DNA of 64,000 nt, from the NCBI GenBank assembly GCA_024529925.1, contig JAFEUB010001120.1:1037501-1101500 (forward strand). Reading direction: 5' to 3'. How positions within the stretch are numbered: the stretch's first letter is position 1; every line of letters begins with the position of its first letter. This DNA is from Ophthalmolycus amberensis. Lineage: Eukaryota; Chordata; Actinopteri; Perciformes; Zoarcidae. The notes beneath the pieces were generated by a model. That model was not told where the DNA came from. It did not search any database and saw nothing but the letters and a program-made list of their open reading frames with translations. This document shows, in pieces, positions 12,243 through 23,977 of this stretch. Both the position numbers and the translations under genes were made by a program.

Positions 12243-13489
12243 GCCAGATGACGAGTAAGGCCTGCGCAGGTTTATCGGCAAGCTCTTTGCGTCATTATGA
12301 AAATCTGACCTTTTGCTACGAGCAGCCTCGTGAAAGCTTCTGAATGTGCCAACTCCACTCAGGGTAGTGGCCGTTCCACATTAATGCATTTGATGAGTAT
12401 CCTCTGACACTCAGTGTGGCTTTTCTTTGTGTTATTCTTTTTCATGTCTGTTTATTAGTTGTTCGACTTGTCTCTCTTATTTTGAGCACTTTAATGAATT
12501 TATTCATGCAATGTTGTGTGGAACTATGTGCTAACACTCTTCTGACGGACTGCTTTCTCTTTTTTTGTGCAGCAAAGGTTGCTTAAAATCGGTGGATTTA
12601 AAGATTTGGTTGGGTTACTGGATTTAGCTTTTGGTTAAAAACCTTTTCTGTTGCACTGTTTGAATGAAAGAGTTTATATATTTGAGTTGAACTTGCCACA
12701 GACCCAATGCCTCCTTCAAGAACAGTTTGTTCAAGGTGTCATTGTTGGATTGAAAGCCACCCTCGGGCCTTTTCCCAACACACAAAGGCTCTCATTCGTC
12801 TTTGTTTACGCAGTGGAGGTAACGCTACAAGCGTAACACTACTGTTGCGTAGTTGCCAAACTCCATATAAAATGGCAGTTCGTTGTACCGAAGCACTACC
12901 AGCTACACCAAAGGAACAAGTTTGAAGTTTTGTTTCACGGTTGCAGATAATTTATACATTTTCTAGTCGAGTCTAGAATAGTTACTGACTTGAATTCAGA
13001 GTATATAAAAGTTTATTTATATTCAAAGCGGTACACACTTGATGTAGTTTTGTTACAGGGGAAGGGAGGGAAGTAATAATGTCAAAATAATGTCAAATGT
13101 GAAATGAAAACATACAGACGATGCTCATAAAATGCCACTGAGCTGGAGGAATAACGAGTTCAGACTTAATTTAAAAGGAGATTTAAAAGTATCAGCCCAA
13201 ACAGGTTGACATAGTTAACATAAGAATAACATTCGACATGTTCAGAATTGTGTAATTTACAACAGATTTGGGGTTTTATAGAAGTAGAAGAACACACTTA
13301 ACTTGCACTTTGACCAGACAAGAACGTAGGTTACATTTTGTTTCCTTGGCTATAATTCCCGGCCCCCCAAGTAGGGCTGGGTATTGCTTGAAATATTTTT
13401 TTATTGTTGCCAATATGATACCTGAGTTTTAGAGATAAAACATTTTTGATACGGCCCTTAAAGAAACATACTCCTCTCTTTAAAGGGCC

Positions 13490-13585
13490 ACTGTCTAGCA
13501 TTTCAGGGGATCTATTAGCAGAAATGGAATAACATTTTCATAACTATGTTTTCTTTTATTGTATAATCACCTGAATCATTTCAAT
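13490..13585 (+). repeat. Fragment of a dispersed MITE-like family
   Basis: The words ctagcatttcaggggatcta, agaaatggaat and taactatgttttc ... tgtataatcacctga recur, reverse-complemented, at 33415-33572. It looks like a very common percomorph repeat I recall. No complete ends are present. Confidence 0.6.
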
Positions 13586-14592
13586 ATCAATTCAATATCC
13601 CAAAGCAGTGTTTACACGGGAAAGCTGGCATTATGTCATATCCAGTGAAGTCTAAGTTAGCCCAAAAACTGTTGAAGCAGAACTCTAATTCCTATGTTAC
13701 ATTGTTAAACTAGTCTTCGCTTTCTGAAGGACTGTAGTAGACTTAAGTAGTTTCCTACTTTCCTTAAAATAAAAGGGCATCCCCTGTTTGCTTCAAGGAT
13801 TCCAAATGATCATGACTAATACAACGGGGGAAGATGGCCGACACTACTAAGTGTAGCCTAAGTGAAGTTCTTCATCTTCCATTTTGAAGCCAGCCTTTAA
13901 AATCTCTCATTTCAAAATCAAGTGATCACAACAATAATGCAAGTGCCACCTCCAGCTTTCTTTGATTGCCAAATTTGCCTGACAGTAAAGTTGTATGTTT
14001 TGGAACTTGACACACTTCAACTCGCTAAAGTTAACGAACTACAAAGTAGCTCTGCAGCTAACAAACGTTTGTAGAACAACAATCTGCCTGTCAAAACGTG
14101 TCATTCAAATTCTACCGTCTACGGTTTTTATACTGTATAATGTCTAAATATTTGACTCCTTTGTGACTGTGTGTGTGTGTGTACCTTTTAGTACAAACTA
14201 CAGGTAGATAAAAGCATGTTAATAAAGTGTTTTTGAAGTACAAAATTTCAGCCCAGATTGCGTCTCTTCTGTAGGTAAACTGGAGTCAAGCTAATCACAT
14301 TGATTAAAATTCACTCCATCATTCTATTACATCCAATGTTTGTTTGATAGTCAAACCTCTCGTGACAGACGGCTCAGAGAAACAGTTTGATCTTAATTGA
14401 TGAAAACATGATGTGATCATAGTCAATAATGCTGATGATGTGTTTACTCAAATGAACAGAGAAAATCTGAGTTTTATAAACTATGAGCAAGAATTGGCCC
14501 CTAGTCAAGGATTTGGTGGTGAGTTTAGGAGCCACTGTTTGTATCTTATCTGTTTGCCAATTGTTTCCAAACTGAAACCACTGATAAATAAC

Positions 14593-14790
14593 CAGTGGTG
14601 GAAGCAGTATTCAGGTCATTTACCGAAGTTAAAGTACTAATGCCACACTGTAAAAATACTCCACTACCAGTGAAAGTCCTGCATTCTAAACCCTTATTTT
14701 ATACTACTACTGTACTATTAAGAGTATAAAAATTCACTGAAAAGTATGCTTATTAAAAGTACTTATTATGCAATAAAATGTTCCATGTCA
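14593..14790 (+). repeat. Dispersed 'CAGTGGTGGAA' repeat
   Basis: Begins cagtggtggaagcagtattc and contains aagtactaatgccacactg and ccagtgaaagtcctgcattc. The same family appears in inverse orientation at 33570-33805 (ending ttttccaccgctga) and around 31820-31985 (ending attccaccactgcag). Confidence 0.65.
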
Positions 14791-16342
14791 GTGTTTTACT
14801 ATAAACTGCTTGCACCAAAATTGTACCTCCACATTAGCAGACCCCACGAGGATTTTTTGTTCATTACAATGGCGAAATTCTTTTGATGGGTGAAAGTGTT
14901 TGAAACACTGTAAATTTAAGATTTTTACCACAAGTGAAGCTAAAAACTGGACTCAACTTTTACCACTCTAATCTGTACTTCAGTTTTAACTGGATCCTAA
15001 AAGCTAACATGCTAACTCTAGCATGTTGACAAGAATTTGACCAACCGATGGATTTGAGACATGCTGGTATTTATTATGTATTTGTTCGACATGTTAACAG
15101 TTACATGTCTCCACTGTGTATGGTGACATAGTATTTTTGCAAGTTAAGAGCTCTTACGTTAGCATGCCATGCTAGCACTAATGTTTTGAAGCCTTCAGTT
15201 CGGCGATTTCACCGTCGCTATTCTGCTCTTGCTTTGTGCAGGAAAGCTTAACAGATAGCTAACAGTAAATCCTTTCAATAAAGACCCAGGCATCCGTTGA
15301 AGAGTTTCAGGGCTTCAGTTAGAAGTTCTTAATTTTGTAAAACTGTGGAAACACAATATGAAATATGGCCTTACAAACTGTCCATATACACATACATGAA
15401 TACATAACAACAATCCAGCATATATAGCCAACATGAAAGAATGTTCGACTAGCTAGCTTCTAAGCTAATATTAACATTACCGTTAATGGAGAAATGCTAA
15501 CCGCGATTAGCATTTAACACAACGCAAATGCTATATTAACAGAGCAAATAGAATAGAATATGTCTTCTCATGCTTCATAACGAAATACTCAGACTAAGGT
15601 CTCTCAAGGTTACCAAGCAGAAGAGGTGAAACATTAGTGCAGCTTGTCCTTTCATTAGAATACCAAAACAACGAGGTACTAACTACGGCAAGAGAGGTGG
15701 GACAAATACGAGCATGAAAAGTTGTAATTAAGTTTGAAAAGTTATAGTTGTTTTATTTTTCACCACAACCTGAGACAGTTATTGATGCTGTCATGGTAAA
15801 ACTCATAACTGTCATTCAGAGAGTGCTGTTAGTACTTGAACTGAATGTGCCCACTGAAAACTGGATGTTTGAAAATACGAGTCACCTTGTTACTCTCTAT
15901 TTTAAATGATCTAAAAGTTCTTATTTATTTAAGCCTGAAAATTCCGATAATTTAACTCGTGGTTGTAATGAATGCAGCTCTTAACGACATGCTTCCGACT
16001 TTCATTTCTATAAAAAAAATAAGAAAGAGTCCCCTTTCTTTCCATCGTGGCAGTCTGAGCATTACCAAAAGCTGATCATTTCTGACAGAAGTAGTTCACT
16101 GAGTGTCCTCTGAGCTGTTTCTGTGGCAACATGATAGCCCCTCTGGCACTGAACGTCTACTTCCTCCTATAAAGCTTTTCTTCACAGTTAATTAAGCATG
16201 TGTGCCGGACAAACAAGGAGGATAACAATGTTCTGTGATGTCCTGTTCATGCCAGGAAACTGTGAATACTGTTATTCCAGAGGGAGGGCAGATTGAGTGT
16301 GCAGCAGTTAATTGAAGCAAAGACCATAGAAAGAAGAAAACA

Positions 16343-16373
<31 letters not shown>

Positions 16374-16378
16374 TATAT
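16343..16378. repeat. (AT)n microsatellite
   Basis: An alternating AT tract of about 36 bp with one G interruption. Confidence 0.95.
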
Positions 16379-16460
16379 GCTTGGCAACAGACGTCTAACT
16401 GGACACAATTCAAATCGCAAGGATCAACAAGTCTTGGTTTATCAGAATTACCTGAAAGGA

Positions 16461-16575
16461 ACAGTGTGTGAGATTTAGAGCCATCTAGTGGTGAGGTTGC
16501 AAATTGCAACCAACTGCACAACCCTCAGCTCAGTAACTAACAGAACTACGGTGGCCTTCAGGTACGGATAGGTAT
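16461..16575. repeat. Terminal fragment of a MITE-like dispersed repeat
   Basis: Starts acagtgtgtgagatttagag, then ccatctagtggtgaggttgc and aactacggtggccttcagg. This matches, from memory, the end of the same percomorph family as 13490-13585 and 33415-33572, but in this window only the ends differ, so the link is recalled rather than shown here. Confidence 0.5.
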
Positions 16576-17006
16576 CTTTAGGATTTTAGTACAAGGAGCC
16601 ACTATTGTCAATACTTTTTCATGACTAAATGATCTGAACAGGAATAGAAGTTATTTGTAATTTAGGTAGAACTAAATATTGGTTCTAGAGCAGCAACAGT
16701 TATGTTTACAACAGCAAAGCCACTAATAACTGGAAACAAATCTAAATTGTCCTGAGTGAAGTTTATAAATGATAATAATGAAGAATGCAGGTATCACATA
16801 CAGTAGTATGTCATTCCTCCTGTCCTCTGTCCTGGCTGCTTTGTCTCAGCCAGCAGAGAAGTTTACAAGAACAAACTAAGACAAACAGACAGACAGCTTT
16901 TGGCCGAGCTCTGTATTCTGATGGTGACTTGTCAAATAGTAAGAGTATAAGTCTACAAGAGGTTCAAAATAAGTAGTGCAGCTTGAGAAGATAGGGGGTC
17001 ATACTG

Positions 17007-17148
17007 TCAACACTCAGCCCAAATGCGGCTGAAAACCTGCACATTGTCCATCATCTGACAGTAAGTGTATTCCACCCTCAGTCGGGCCTTCAGCAGTCCC
17101 TCCAGAACCGGTACCAGCTCCACACTGCCCGCACTCTGAGCCCGGTTC
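17007..17148 (-). CDS. Exon-like ORF fragment, product not recognised
   Basis: Reading the minus strand from a plausible acceptor (CTAACAG, before 17148), one frame stays open for 46 codons and ends in TGA at 17007-17009. It contains SVELVPVLEGLLKARLRVEY and, directly after, TYCQMMDNVQVFSRIWAEC. The composition (amphipathic, leucine-rich, charged, TGG and AAG codons) is unlike the surrounding AT-rich filler and looks like a genuine C-terminal exon or a relic of one. In the same frame a TAA lies shortly upstream, so a splice is required. I could not find companion exons up to 23 kb, nor name the family. It may be the last exon of an unannotated gene or a pseudogene fragment. Confidence 0.35.
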
Positions 17149-18228
17149 CTGTTAGCCAAATGGCCAACTTAGCAATACCAGACAAAAAGTTCACCAAAGT
17201 GTGTACAGTCTTCATCCTAGCAGAGTATTTCGGACCAAAGAACCCATTCGTGCACATTACTAACTTTGCTTCTTCCCACAAGTACTTGTTAAACAACTAA
17301 TTTAACATGTGCATACATGCCACTATGCACAATATCAATTAGTGAAGTTACATCAAGTTTCTACTTTAACAAAAGAAAATGGATCAAAGAGAGTAATACA
17401 GGTGTGATGCAGGGGTGTGTAAATGTAATGTCTCTGGAGAGACATTTGTCCAACGATGGCCCAAAGACAGACAGGATGTGGACCAGTAAACAAACCTCAG
17501 AAAATATGTTTTCATTTTATTTCAAACTGATGTTTGTGTCACTTATTCTGAAAATCTGGCTTCCTGTCACAACAATGTAGGAAACGTGAAACAGCAGGTC
17601 CACGTGCTGTCAATCTGTGGACACTGGAGGACCGTTTTCTCTCTTCAACAATTGACTATTGGTTATTTTCCCTCAGTGTCTCAGGCTTCCAGGGAGGCTG
17701 GCCGGTTTTAGCAAACCCTTTGCCCCTATTTCGACACCAGAGGTAGCCTACTCTCCCACAATAGCAACTATCGCCTCCCGCCCCCTAGATTCCTTACTGC
17801 ATTAGTCTATTGGTTTATCAATGTTGGGCAACGATTTCAAGGAGGATTTTTAGGTTTTTCAGAACAGCTAACGCTGAACTGCACGGATCCGGTTCACGTA
17901 GGTTCACTTTGTGGGATTTAGGCAGATGTCTGGAACTACCAGGACACTTAGGCAGAACCTGTGGGTGGATCTACCCCACTGTAAACAACCTTCTTTTTGT
18001 TTTCTTTTGCGACGTTTTGTAAGTTTGACCAATCACGAGTCTAGATTAGATTACACACTCACCTCGGACGACACAGCTCTGGTGCCCCTCCTGGATACGA
18101 CGAAGGCGGAGAAGGAAAGAAAGAGAGGAAAACTCTGATCCTATGTTCCTTGCAATACTATGGTAAAACAAGTATCTTTATTTCCACACTCAAGCAGTTA
18201 CAAGTTTATATGCTGAAGCTTATCTAGT

Positions 18229-18279
18229 TCCAATTAAGGGTAGCTCCGGTTTAAGGGATTTCTATAATACTCTGTTTAA
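18229..18279. repeat. Copy 1 of a ~62-bp repeat (left of LINE insertion)
   Basis: The unit ttccaattaaggg ... ctccggtttaaggg ... tataatactctgt occurs here and twice in tandem at 19554-19658. The retrotransposon fragment lies between copy 1 and copies 2-3, so it appears to have landed inside a short tandem array. Confidence 0.75.
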
Positions 18280-19545
18280 GATAAGATAGACTTTATTGTC
18301 CCGAAGGAAATTTGTCTTGGAAACATACATACAGTGTACAGTGTCTGCTGTTAAAAAACAATACAATACAAATAACATATTGCATACATACATTACATAC
18401 ACAGACTGTCGCCAGTCCACATACCCGCACACACAGTACCTACAGTACTTACAAAAGACTGCCACCGGCCAACAAACACATTTCACACTGCCCATTGTAT
18501 AACGCACTATACTGTTGGTTGTATAGTTAAGATATTAAAAATAAATAAAAATCGGTGTTCCAGGGTTGAGCTCTGGCTAGCTTGCCATTTAGGGCTTTGA
18601 TGGACAAGGGGACAAAAGAGTTCTTAAAGCGGTTGAGCTGCACTGGGGGACTCTGAAGCGTCTGCCTGAGGGAAGAAGCTGGTATTCAGGGTGGAGGATA
18701 TGAGTGGGGTCTGAAATGATCTTCTGGGCCTGTCTGATGATAGTTTCATCAAAGACGGCCTGGAGTGTGGGATGCTGTCTGACTCCCATGATTTTCATGG
18801 CTCTTTGTGTTAGCCGGGTGATCTGGGCTTTCAGCTGCACACTGAGGTTGCCAAACCAGGCTGAGATTCCAAACCGCAGGACGCTCTCAACTATGGCGTG
18901 GTAGAAGAGAAGCAAGACTTTCTGGTTGACACCAAAGACCCTCAGCCTACGGAGGAAGTGTAGCCGCTGTTGGACCTAGTACAGACATTTTCTACCTGAA
19001 CACTCCATGTCAGTTTATTGTCGATGTGTATGCCCAGGTATCTGTAGGGGTCAACCGGTGCAATGTTCTGGTCATGAATAACCACTGGTGAGTGGTCTCC
19101 AATGTGTTTGGGGTCGAATACCATCTCCTCTGTTTTCCTGACGTTGAGGATGAGGAAGTGTTTGTCGCACCACTGGACAAAGTTCTGAATCTCATGTCTG
19201 TACACGGCTGTATCTGATGTATCAGACATGAGACCCAGGATGGCTGTATCATCAGAAAACTTGACCATGTAAGTGTTAGCAGTGCTGCATGTACATTCAT
19301 TAGTGTACAGGGTGAACAGGACTGGTGAACTGACGCACCCCTGGGGGGCGCCGGTGTTGATGGTCAAGGGTTCAGACAAGGTCCTGTTCACCCTGACCTG
19401 CTGGGTACGGTTGGTGAGGAATGAGTGGTACCACTTAATAGTGAAGGGGTTGACATTCATCAGCTGCAGTGTATTCAGGAGAACGTGAGGCTGTAGGGTG
19501 TTAAAGGCTGAACTGAAATCTACAAACAACAGTCTAGCATTTAGT
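18280..19545 (-). mobile_element. 5'-truncated non-LTR retrotransposon (LINE, CR1/L2-like)
   Basis: About 1.27 kb carrying the 3' half of a reverse-transcriptase ORF and the 3' tail. The tail, on the plus strand, reads actttattgtcccgaaggaa, a form typical of fish LINE 3' ends. The 5' end is lost near 19545, inside the RT palm, as usual for abortive target-primed reverse transcription. Clade assignment rests on the RT style and tail and is tentative. Confidence 0.85.
18589..19540 (-). pseudogene. LINE reverse-transcriptase remnant (frameshifted)
   Basis: The minus-strand frame 19540-18942 gives RT palm motifs: LLFVDFSSAFNT (first catalytic Asp region), then GAPQGCVSSPVLFTLYTN (block B') and VKFSDDTAIL, a variant of the FADD box that keeps both catalytic aspartates. 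It also holds YLGIHIDNKLTW, the thumb motif. Near 18960 the frame breaks; another frame continues with a typical LINE C-terminal segment (LLLFYHAIVESVLRFGIS...WFGNLS) to a stop near 18589. No endonuclease domain is present because the 5' end is missing. The copy is dead. Confidence 0.88.
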
Positions 19546-19553
19546 ATCTTATC

Positions 19554-19658
19554 TAATTCCAATTAAGGAAGTCTCCGGTTTAAGGGTTGTTTATAATACT
19601 CTGTATAGAATAAATGCTGTTTCCAATTAAGGGAGTCTCCGGTTTAAGGGATTCCTAA
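19554..19658. repeat. Copies 2 and 3 of the ~62-bp repeat
   Basis: Two tandem units (attccaattaagg ... ctccggtttaaggg ... tataatactctgt, then tttccaattaagggagtctc ...), matching the single unit at 18229-18279 on the other side of the LINE. Confidence 0.75.
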
Positions 19659-19958
19659 CTCCTAACGCTTTACCGTCAGGGTTTTGCTATGTGTTCTCCT
19701 GAGCGGAGGCTCTTGTAGAGAGTCTCTGAGCTCTAAAAGTCAAGAGCTCCGCAGCGATATGTGCGTGCAATATTTAAAGCCCTTGCTACAGGGCGTGCAT
19801 CCTGTCTGTGCATCCTGTTTGCGCACAGAAGACAAAGGGGGCGGCAGGATGTGCATCACGGACAGGATGCGCACCCTGCCCGTGGCTGCTCACTTGTTCC
19901 CCTTTTTCATGGGTCTGTGAGGCTTAAGATCATATATACGGCCCTATGATACAAAGTG

Positions 19959-20081
19959 AGCGTGTAAAGCATAATACAGTAATTGTTCATATTTCAGTTA
20001 GCGTGTAAAGCATAATACAGTAACTTTTGATACTTCAGTTAGCGTGTAAAGCATAATACAGTAATTTTTCATACTTCAGTT
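19959..20081. repeat. 41-bp tandem repeat, three copies
   Basis: Units start at 19959, 20000 and 20041 with agcgtgtaaagcataataca and end in ttcagtt. They differ at a few positions in the middle (attgttcatattt / acttttgatactt / atttttcatactt). A clean short array with low divergence. Confidence 0.95.
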
Positions 20082-20114
20082 TTGACAGTTGTAACAATAT
20101 TATTTGATTCTCCA

Positions 20115-20525
20115 CAACACCATCTTGGATTACGGTTGTCGCCATGCTGTTTTTTTTGGCAACCAATGAACAAAAGTGACCATATTTGGACTGGAGGAGC
20201 GACGTAGAGACGCGGTATCTCTGGGAAGAGACCTGTCAATCACAAGGTAGCCCCGCCCTAAAGCATACCCTGCTTTATGGTCTATTTGACTCTAAATGGA
20301 CTATAATTTACCAAATGAACATCATGCTGTATTGAAGAAGACTTGAAACTAGAGATTGAGACCATAAACTCATGTTTACAATGTTTACTGAAGGAATAAA
20401 TCAAGTAAGAAGTGGAGTCATTTTCTCATAGACTTCTATACAACCAGAGGAGTCGCACCATGATGGACATTAGAGATAATGCAAGTTTTTAGACACTTCC
20501 GCATTAGCTTCAGGTTGCCGCCTGG
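20115..20525 (+). repeat. Dispersed ~0.4-kb percomorph repeat
   Basis: Non-coding block with ggcaaccaatgaacaaaagt, gacctgtcaatcacaaggta, gaacatcatgctgtattgaa and aggttgccgcctgg. I recall this block as a highly repeated element in percomorph genomes. It occurs once in this window, so the repeat status is from memory. Confidence 0.5.
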
Positions 20526-21154
20526 TATAAACGTGAGGTTGATGCCCAATAAAAAGGCACAGAATAACTGTCTTTGGCTTCAGAGTAGCAGCTGAAAGGC
20601 AAAGGCGCACTCAGCTGAAAAACCAAGATGGCGATGGCCCCAAAAACAAATCTAGATGGCGACGGCAAAAAAACAAAATGCCGGCAGCTAAAATGCCGAA
20701 CTTTAGGCTTTAAAACTGTTCTCCACAAATCAATGGGTGACCTTATGGTAACTAAGTCCTCTTCTTATAGTCCTTGGCACGCACACACTCATGCACTCCC
20801 ATCTTCCAATGTCTTGTAACAATGATCTGTCCATCATTTACTACGGAACGACTGTTTCAGGAGGACGAAAGTAAATCTGTAGAGACGCTTTGTGACAAGT
20901 TGATGGTAGAAATGTGTCCCGTTCTGTAATCTACAGTTCACAGGTTCAATCCCAGCAGCAGCAACTTGAGCAAACTGTCCAATCCGTCCTCTGCTCGTCT
21001 CTAGAGGACATGTGCATAAACTGACCACGGCTTGTTCTTCATATTGAGAAATTAGTTATGTGATTTGATTTGAATGTTATAAATATATGTATACAGTTTT
21101 CACTGGACAGACGGAATGCAATATTGAAACCTAACTAAAGCACTCAGACAAATG

Positions 21155-21300
21155 TAGCGGAGTAAAAAGTACAATATTTGTCTCTGAGATAGTGATGTAG
21201 AAGTTTAAAGTTGCATAAAATGGAAGCATGTATACCTAAAATATGTATGTACGTACAGCAGTTGAGTAAATGTATTTAGTTATATTCTGCAACTGCAAAA
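21155..21300. repeat. Dispersed 'AAGTAC'-type repeat fragment
   Basis: Shares gtacaatatttg(c/t)ctctgagat, agtttaaagttgcataaaat and ttgagtaaatg with the copy at 31820-31985, same orientation. Confidence 0.6.
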
Positions 21301-21432
21301 AATGTATGATGTAGCATGGTAGCATATTTCACAAACAATAGAGTTGGTGAGAAATCCCAACATAAAAACCTCCTCTAGGTGTCAGACTTGCCTCTCTTTG
21401 AGCCCGTTGTTCATGGCAGGTTGTTGATGTGT

Positions 21433-21482
21433 ACACGCACGCACGCACGCACGCACACGCACACACACACACACACACACGT
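21433..21482. repeat. (CACG/CA)n microsatellite
   Basis: A CpG-containing (ACGC)n block grading into (AC)n. Confidence 0.95.
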
Positions 21483-21986
21483 AAAATCACAGCAGCACTT
21501 TTCATCATGTTTTGTGGCTCTGCTGCTGAGTAAGAGACTGCTGCCAGCAAATCCACCACTTTCCATCCTTATTGCCCTTTCTCTCACACTCATTCAGTAT
21601 CTGACAAATTATAGGTTCATCTAAAGTTGCCGTACCAAATTGCTTATATACACACACACTCCAGTCCATCCTTCCGTCCATTTATTTCCTCCTCCTGCTT
21701 TCTCCTGCCCTCCATCCATATCTGTCTCCCTGGTGGTGGTGTTGTATAATAGTGTCAGCCACAGCCATATCAGCATTTTACCTGTTACATTATGACAAAC
21801 TGTGTGGAGGGGGGGGCACATGTACATGCACATGCACTCCCATACACACATACAGGAGGGCAACAGCCTAATAAACTACTTTCTGACCCATGGCAGCCGC
21901 TGGGAAACGAAGGCAGCAGACAGAAGTGCATTGTATTTAGTTTTGTTCCTTTAAATCTGGTCGGTGTTATTGCTTTACTTTGTGTA

Positions 21987-21988
<2 letters not shown>

Positions 21989-22019
<31 letters not shown>
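21989..22019. repeat. (TG)n microsatellite
   Basis: About 15 uninterrupted TG units. Confidence 0.95.
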
Positions 22020-22021
<2 letters not shown>

Positions 22022-23814
22022 GCATGACTGAGTGCTCTGGTGTTGTGCCCAGAGGGGTTTGTGGAGGTCTATATGTTGGGAATTGATTGAAAGAGAAAGG
22101 GACCCTGGTGTATAATGTTTCAGCAGTTAACCTTAGGTAATGGTAGGTTGATGGATTCAGCTCATTTGCTGCAGCAGATCCTGTTTATCAGCGCTGTGCT
22201 GAAGGCTGAGACATTTACATACAGGAGGGGGAAGCAGCACTTAAACCTCAAATTTGGGGGCCTGGCAGGGATCCCTGTGGAGAGTCCAGGAGATCCCAAT
22301 TACTACACATTTAAAGGTTTTCTCAATCAAAACCTGAAAGTCTACCGGCTGAGCTATCATCAAAACATCAGTATTCTCCCCTCAAACCACTCATCTCATT
22401 GTTCGTAGACAAGTTCGAGAGGACAGAAAAGTACTCTAAGAGCCCGCCTTCGTAAAGACTCTTCAAACCTCAGCAATTAAACATCATCCATGCAATTTAG
22501 TAGTGAGTCCCAGCAGTTTGAAGCAAATTAAACTTTCCAGCCAGCGAAAAAGTGAGTTAATCTGCTCGCCATTCGTTTTTTCTCTTGCTGTTTTTCTCAG
22601 GATGTGTTGGTCACTGAAGTTCTCACTTTGTTTAGTGCTTCAGTCCCCAGTGTCACCGCATCCTCGTAAATGCTGCAGCCATGGGGACAATTTGATGCCT
22701 CAAAATGTTCCATGAGATGACAATTATTCCTTGTAATGGATATTTTATGGAGAGAAAGCAGCAATTATCACCTCTGCGTATTGTTCTCCTTGTACTGGTG
22801 AAGAGTGAGGTTGTGTGGCATGAAGGGATGAGACCTATCTGCGTATTTACATTATCTGCTACTTTAAACAATGTAGCTCAAGCGCAAGTTCAGTCAGGAA
22901 GACACTCACTAGTAATCTCTGTCTTTCCTCTCCTTGTAATTACTCTATCAGCTGATTGGGGGCGTGCACTTTTAAGTAACCAACCAGATTCTGCACACCG
23001 GTTCCTCAAGCCAATCATATCGTTGCTGTCAAACTTTAAATGGTGTTCTCCTCTCTGCTGCTGTCAGTTGTCATTTCAGCTAAGCAGATGCAACCCGCCT
23101 CCACCCCAGTCGCCTCCAGTCAGCAGCACAGTCAGGCTCCTGATTCATCATCAGATTGCAGCAACTCCTTTCATCACCACCACCAGTGTCTGGACTCCAG
23201 GGGGGATTAGGCCTGTTGGACCTCAGTATCCCTACCCTCGGTGATAGTACTTCAGGATGGAGTCCAATCGCCAAAGACTTTGCACTTTGCATATTTGAAG
23301 CTTGTATAATAAATCATTGTTAACTTATGAAACAAGTCTCTCCTGATTGAACTAATTCAGACGGAAATGTACTTCTTTTTCTCCACTGCAAATACCTAAC
23401 AGGGGGTATTACTTCAAAATATAATGTATTGATAAGGATTAAACCACAGGTTCTGAACCGTTTTGCCTTCTGACCTCATACAAGAATCTGTGTCTATTTT
23501 GACCTTCATCAGATGTTCATCAGATGTTCCACCAAAAAGACATTTCTCCGCAAACCCCTCCAATGGTTTCATTTGAATTAACTGTTTGAAGCCAAAAGAG
23601 ATAAAATGATCAGATATTTTGCCAAAAAAGAGCTAAGATTGTAGAAAATATGAATATGAATTTGTGTATCAGAACTTTCTTTTCTCTTCTTTCCTCTCCC
23701 ACTAATCATCTCAGATTCATCTTGTGACCTTTCGGAGGGGCCCCGATCCCTATGTTGAGAACCACTGGACTAAACTTTAACATCACTCACACACATTTGC
23801 TTTAAACTTTAACA
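22020..23814. other. Gene-free stretch with possible LTR-like relic
   Basis: No coding region is supported. The 22.9-23.4 kb part ends in an AATAAA (23311-23316) and has an LTR-like composition (see findings). The rest is ordinary intergenic sequence. Confidence 0.5.
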
Positions 23815-23852
<38 letters not shown>

Positions 23853-23904
23853 TCCTATGTGCGCACACACACACACGCACACACACACACACGCACACAC
23901 ATTC
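23815..23904. repeat. Compound (CA)n microsatellite
   Basis: 90 bp of CA/CG-interrupted repeat, ending only about 70 bp before the broken 3' end of the Gypsy element. Confidence 0.95.
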
Positions 23905-23977
23905 ACAACTATTCCTCTCATTCTCTGTGGGAGTCCACGAGCTGCCAGTTTTTGACACCAATATAAATAATAATAAC

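Larger units (their letters stand above)
12243..18228. other. Gene-free stretch downstream of gnpat
   Basis: AT-rich sequence without conserved long ORFs. Apart from the repeats and the short exon-like ORF listed separately (13490-13585, 14593-14790, 16343-16378, 16461-16575, 17007-17148), I see only short spurious ORFs. A remote 3' extension of gnpat into 12.3-12.9 kb cannot be excluded. Confidence 0.6.

Noticed and set aside
20935..20965. tRNA B-box-like word ggttcaatccc suggesting a tRNA or SINE
   Set aside because: No matching A box at the right spacing and no cloverleaf could be drawn.
22097..23244. ORFs of 97 and 179 aa (22115-22408 and 22705-23244)
   Set aside because: No domain, no splice pattern, low-complexity Pro/Ser tail in the second; likely chance ORFs, the second overlapping a possible LTR relic.
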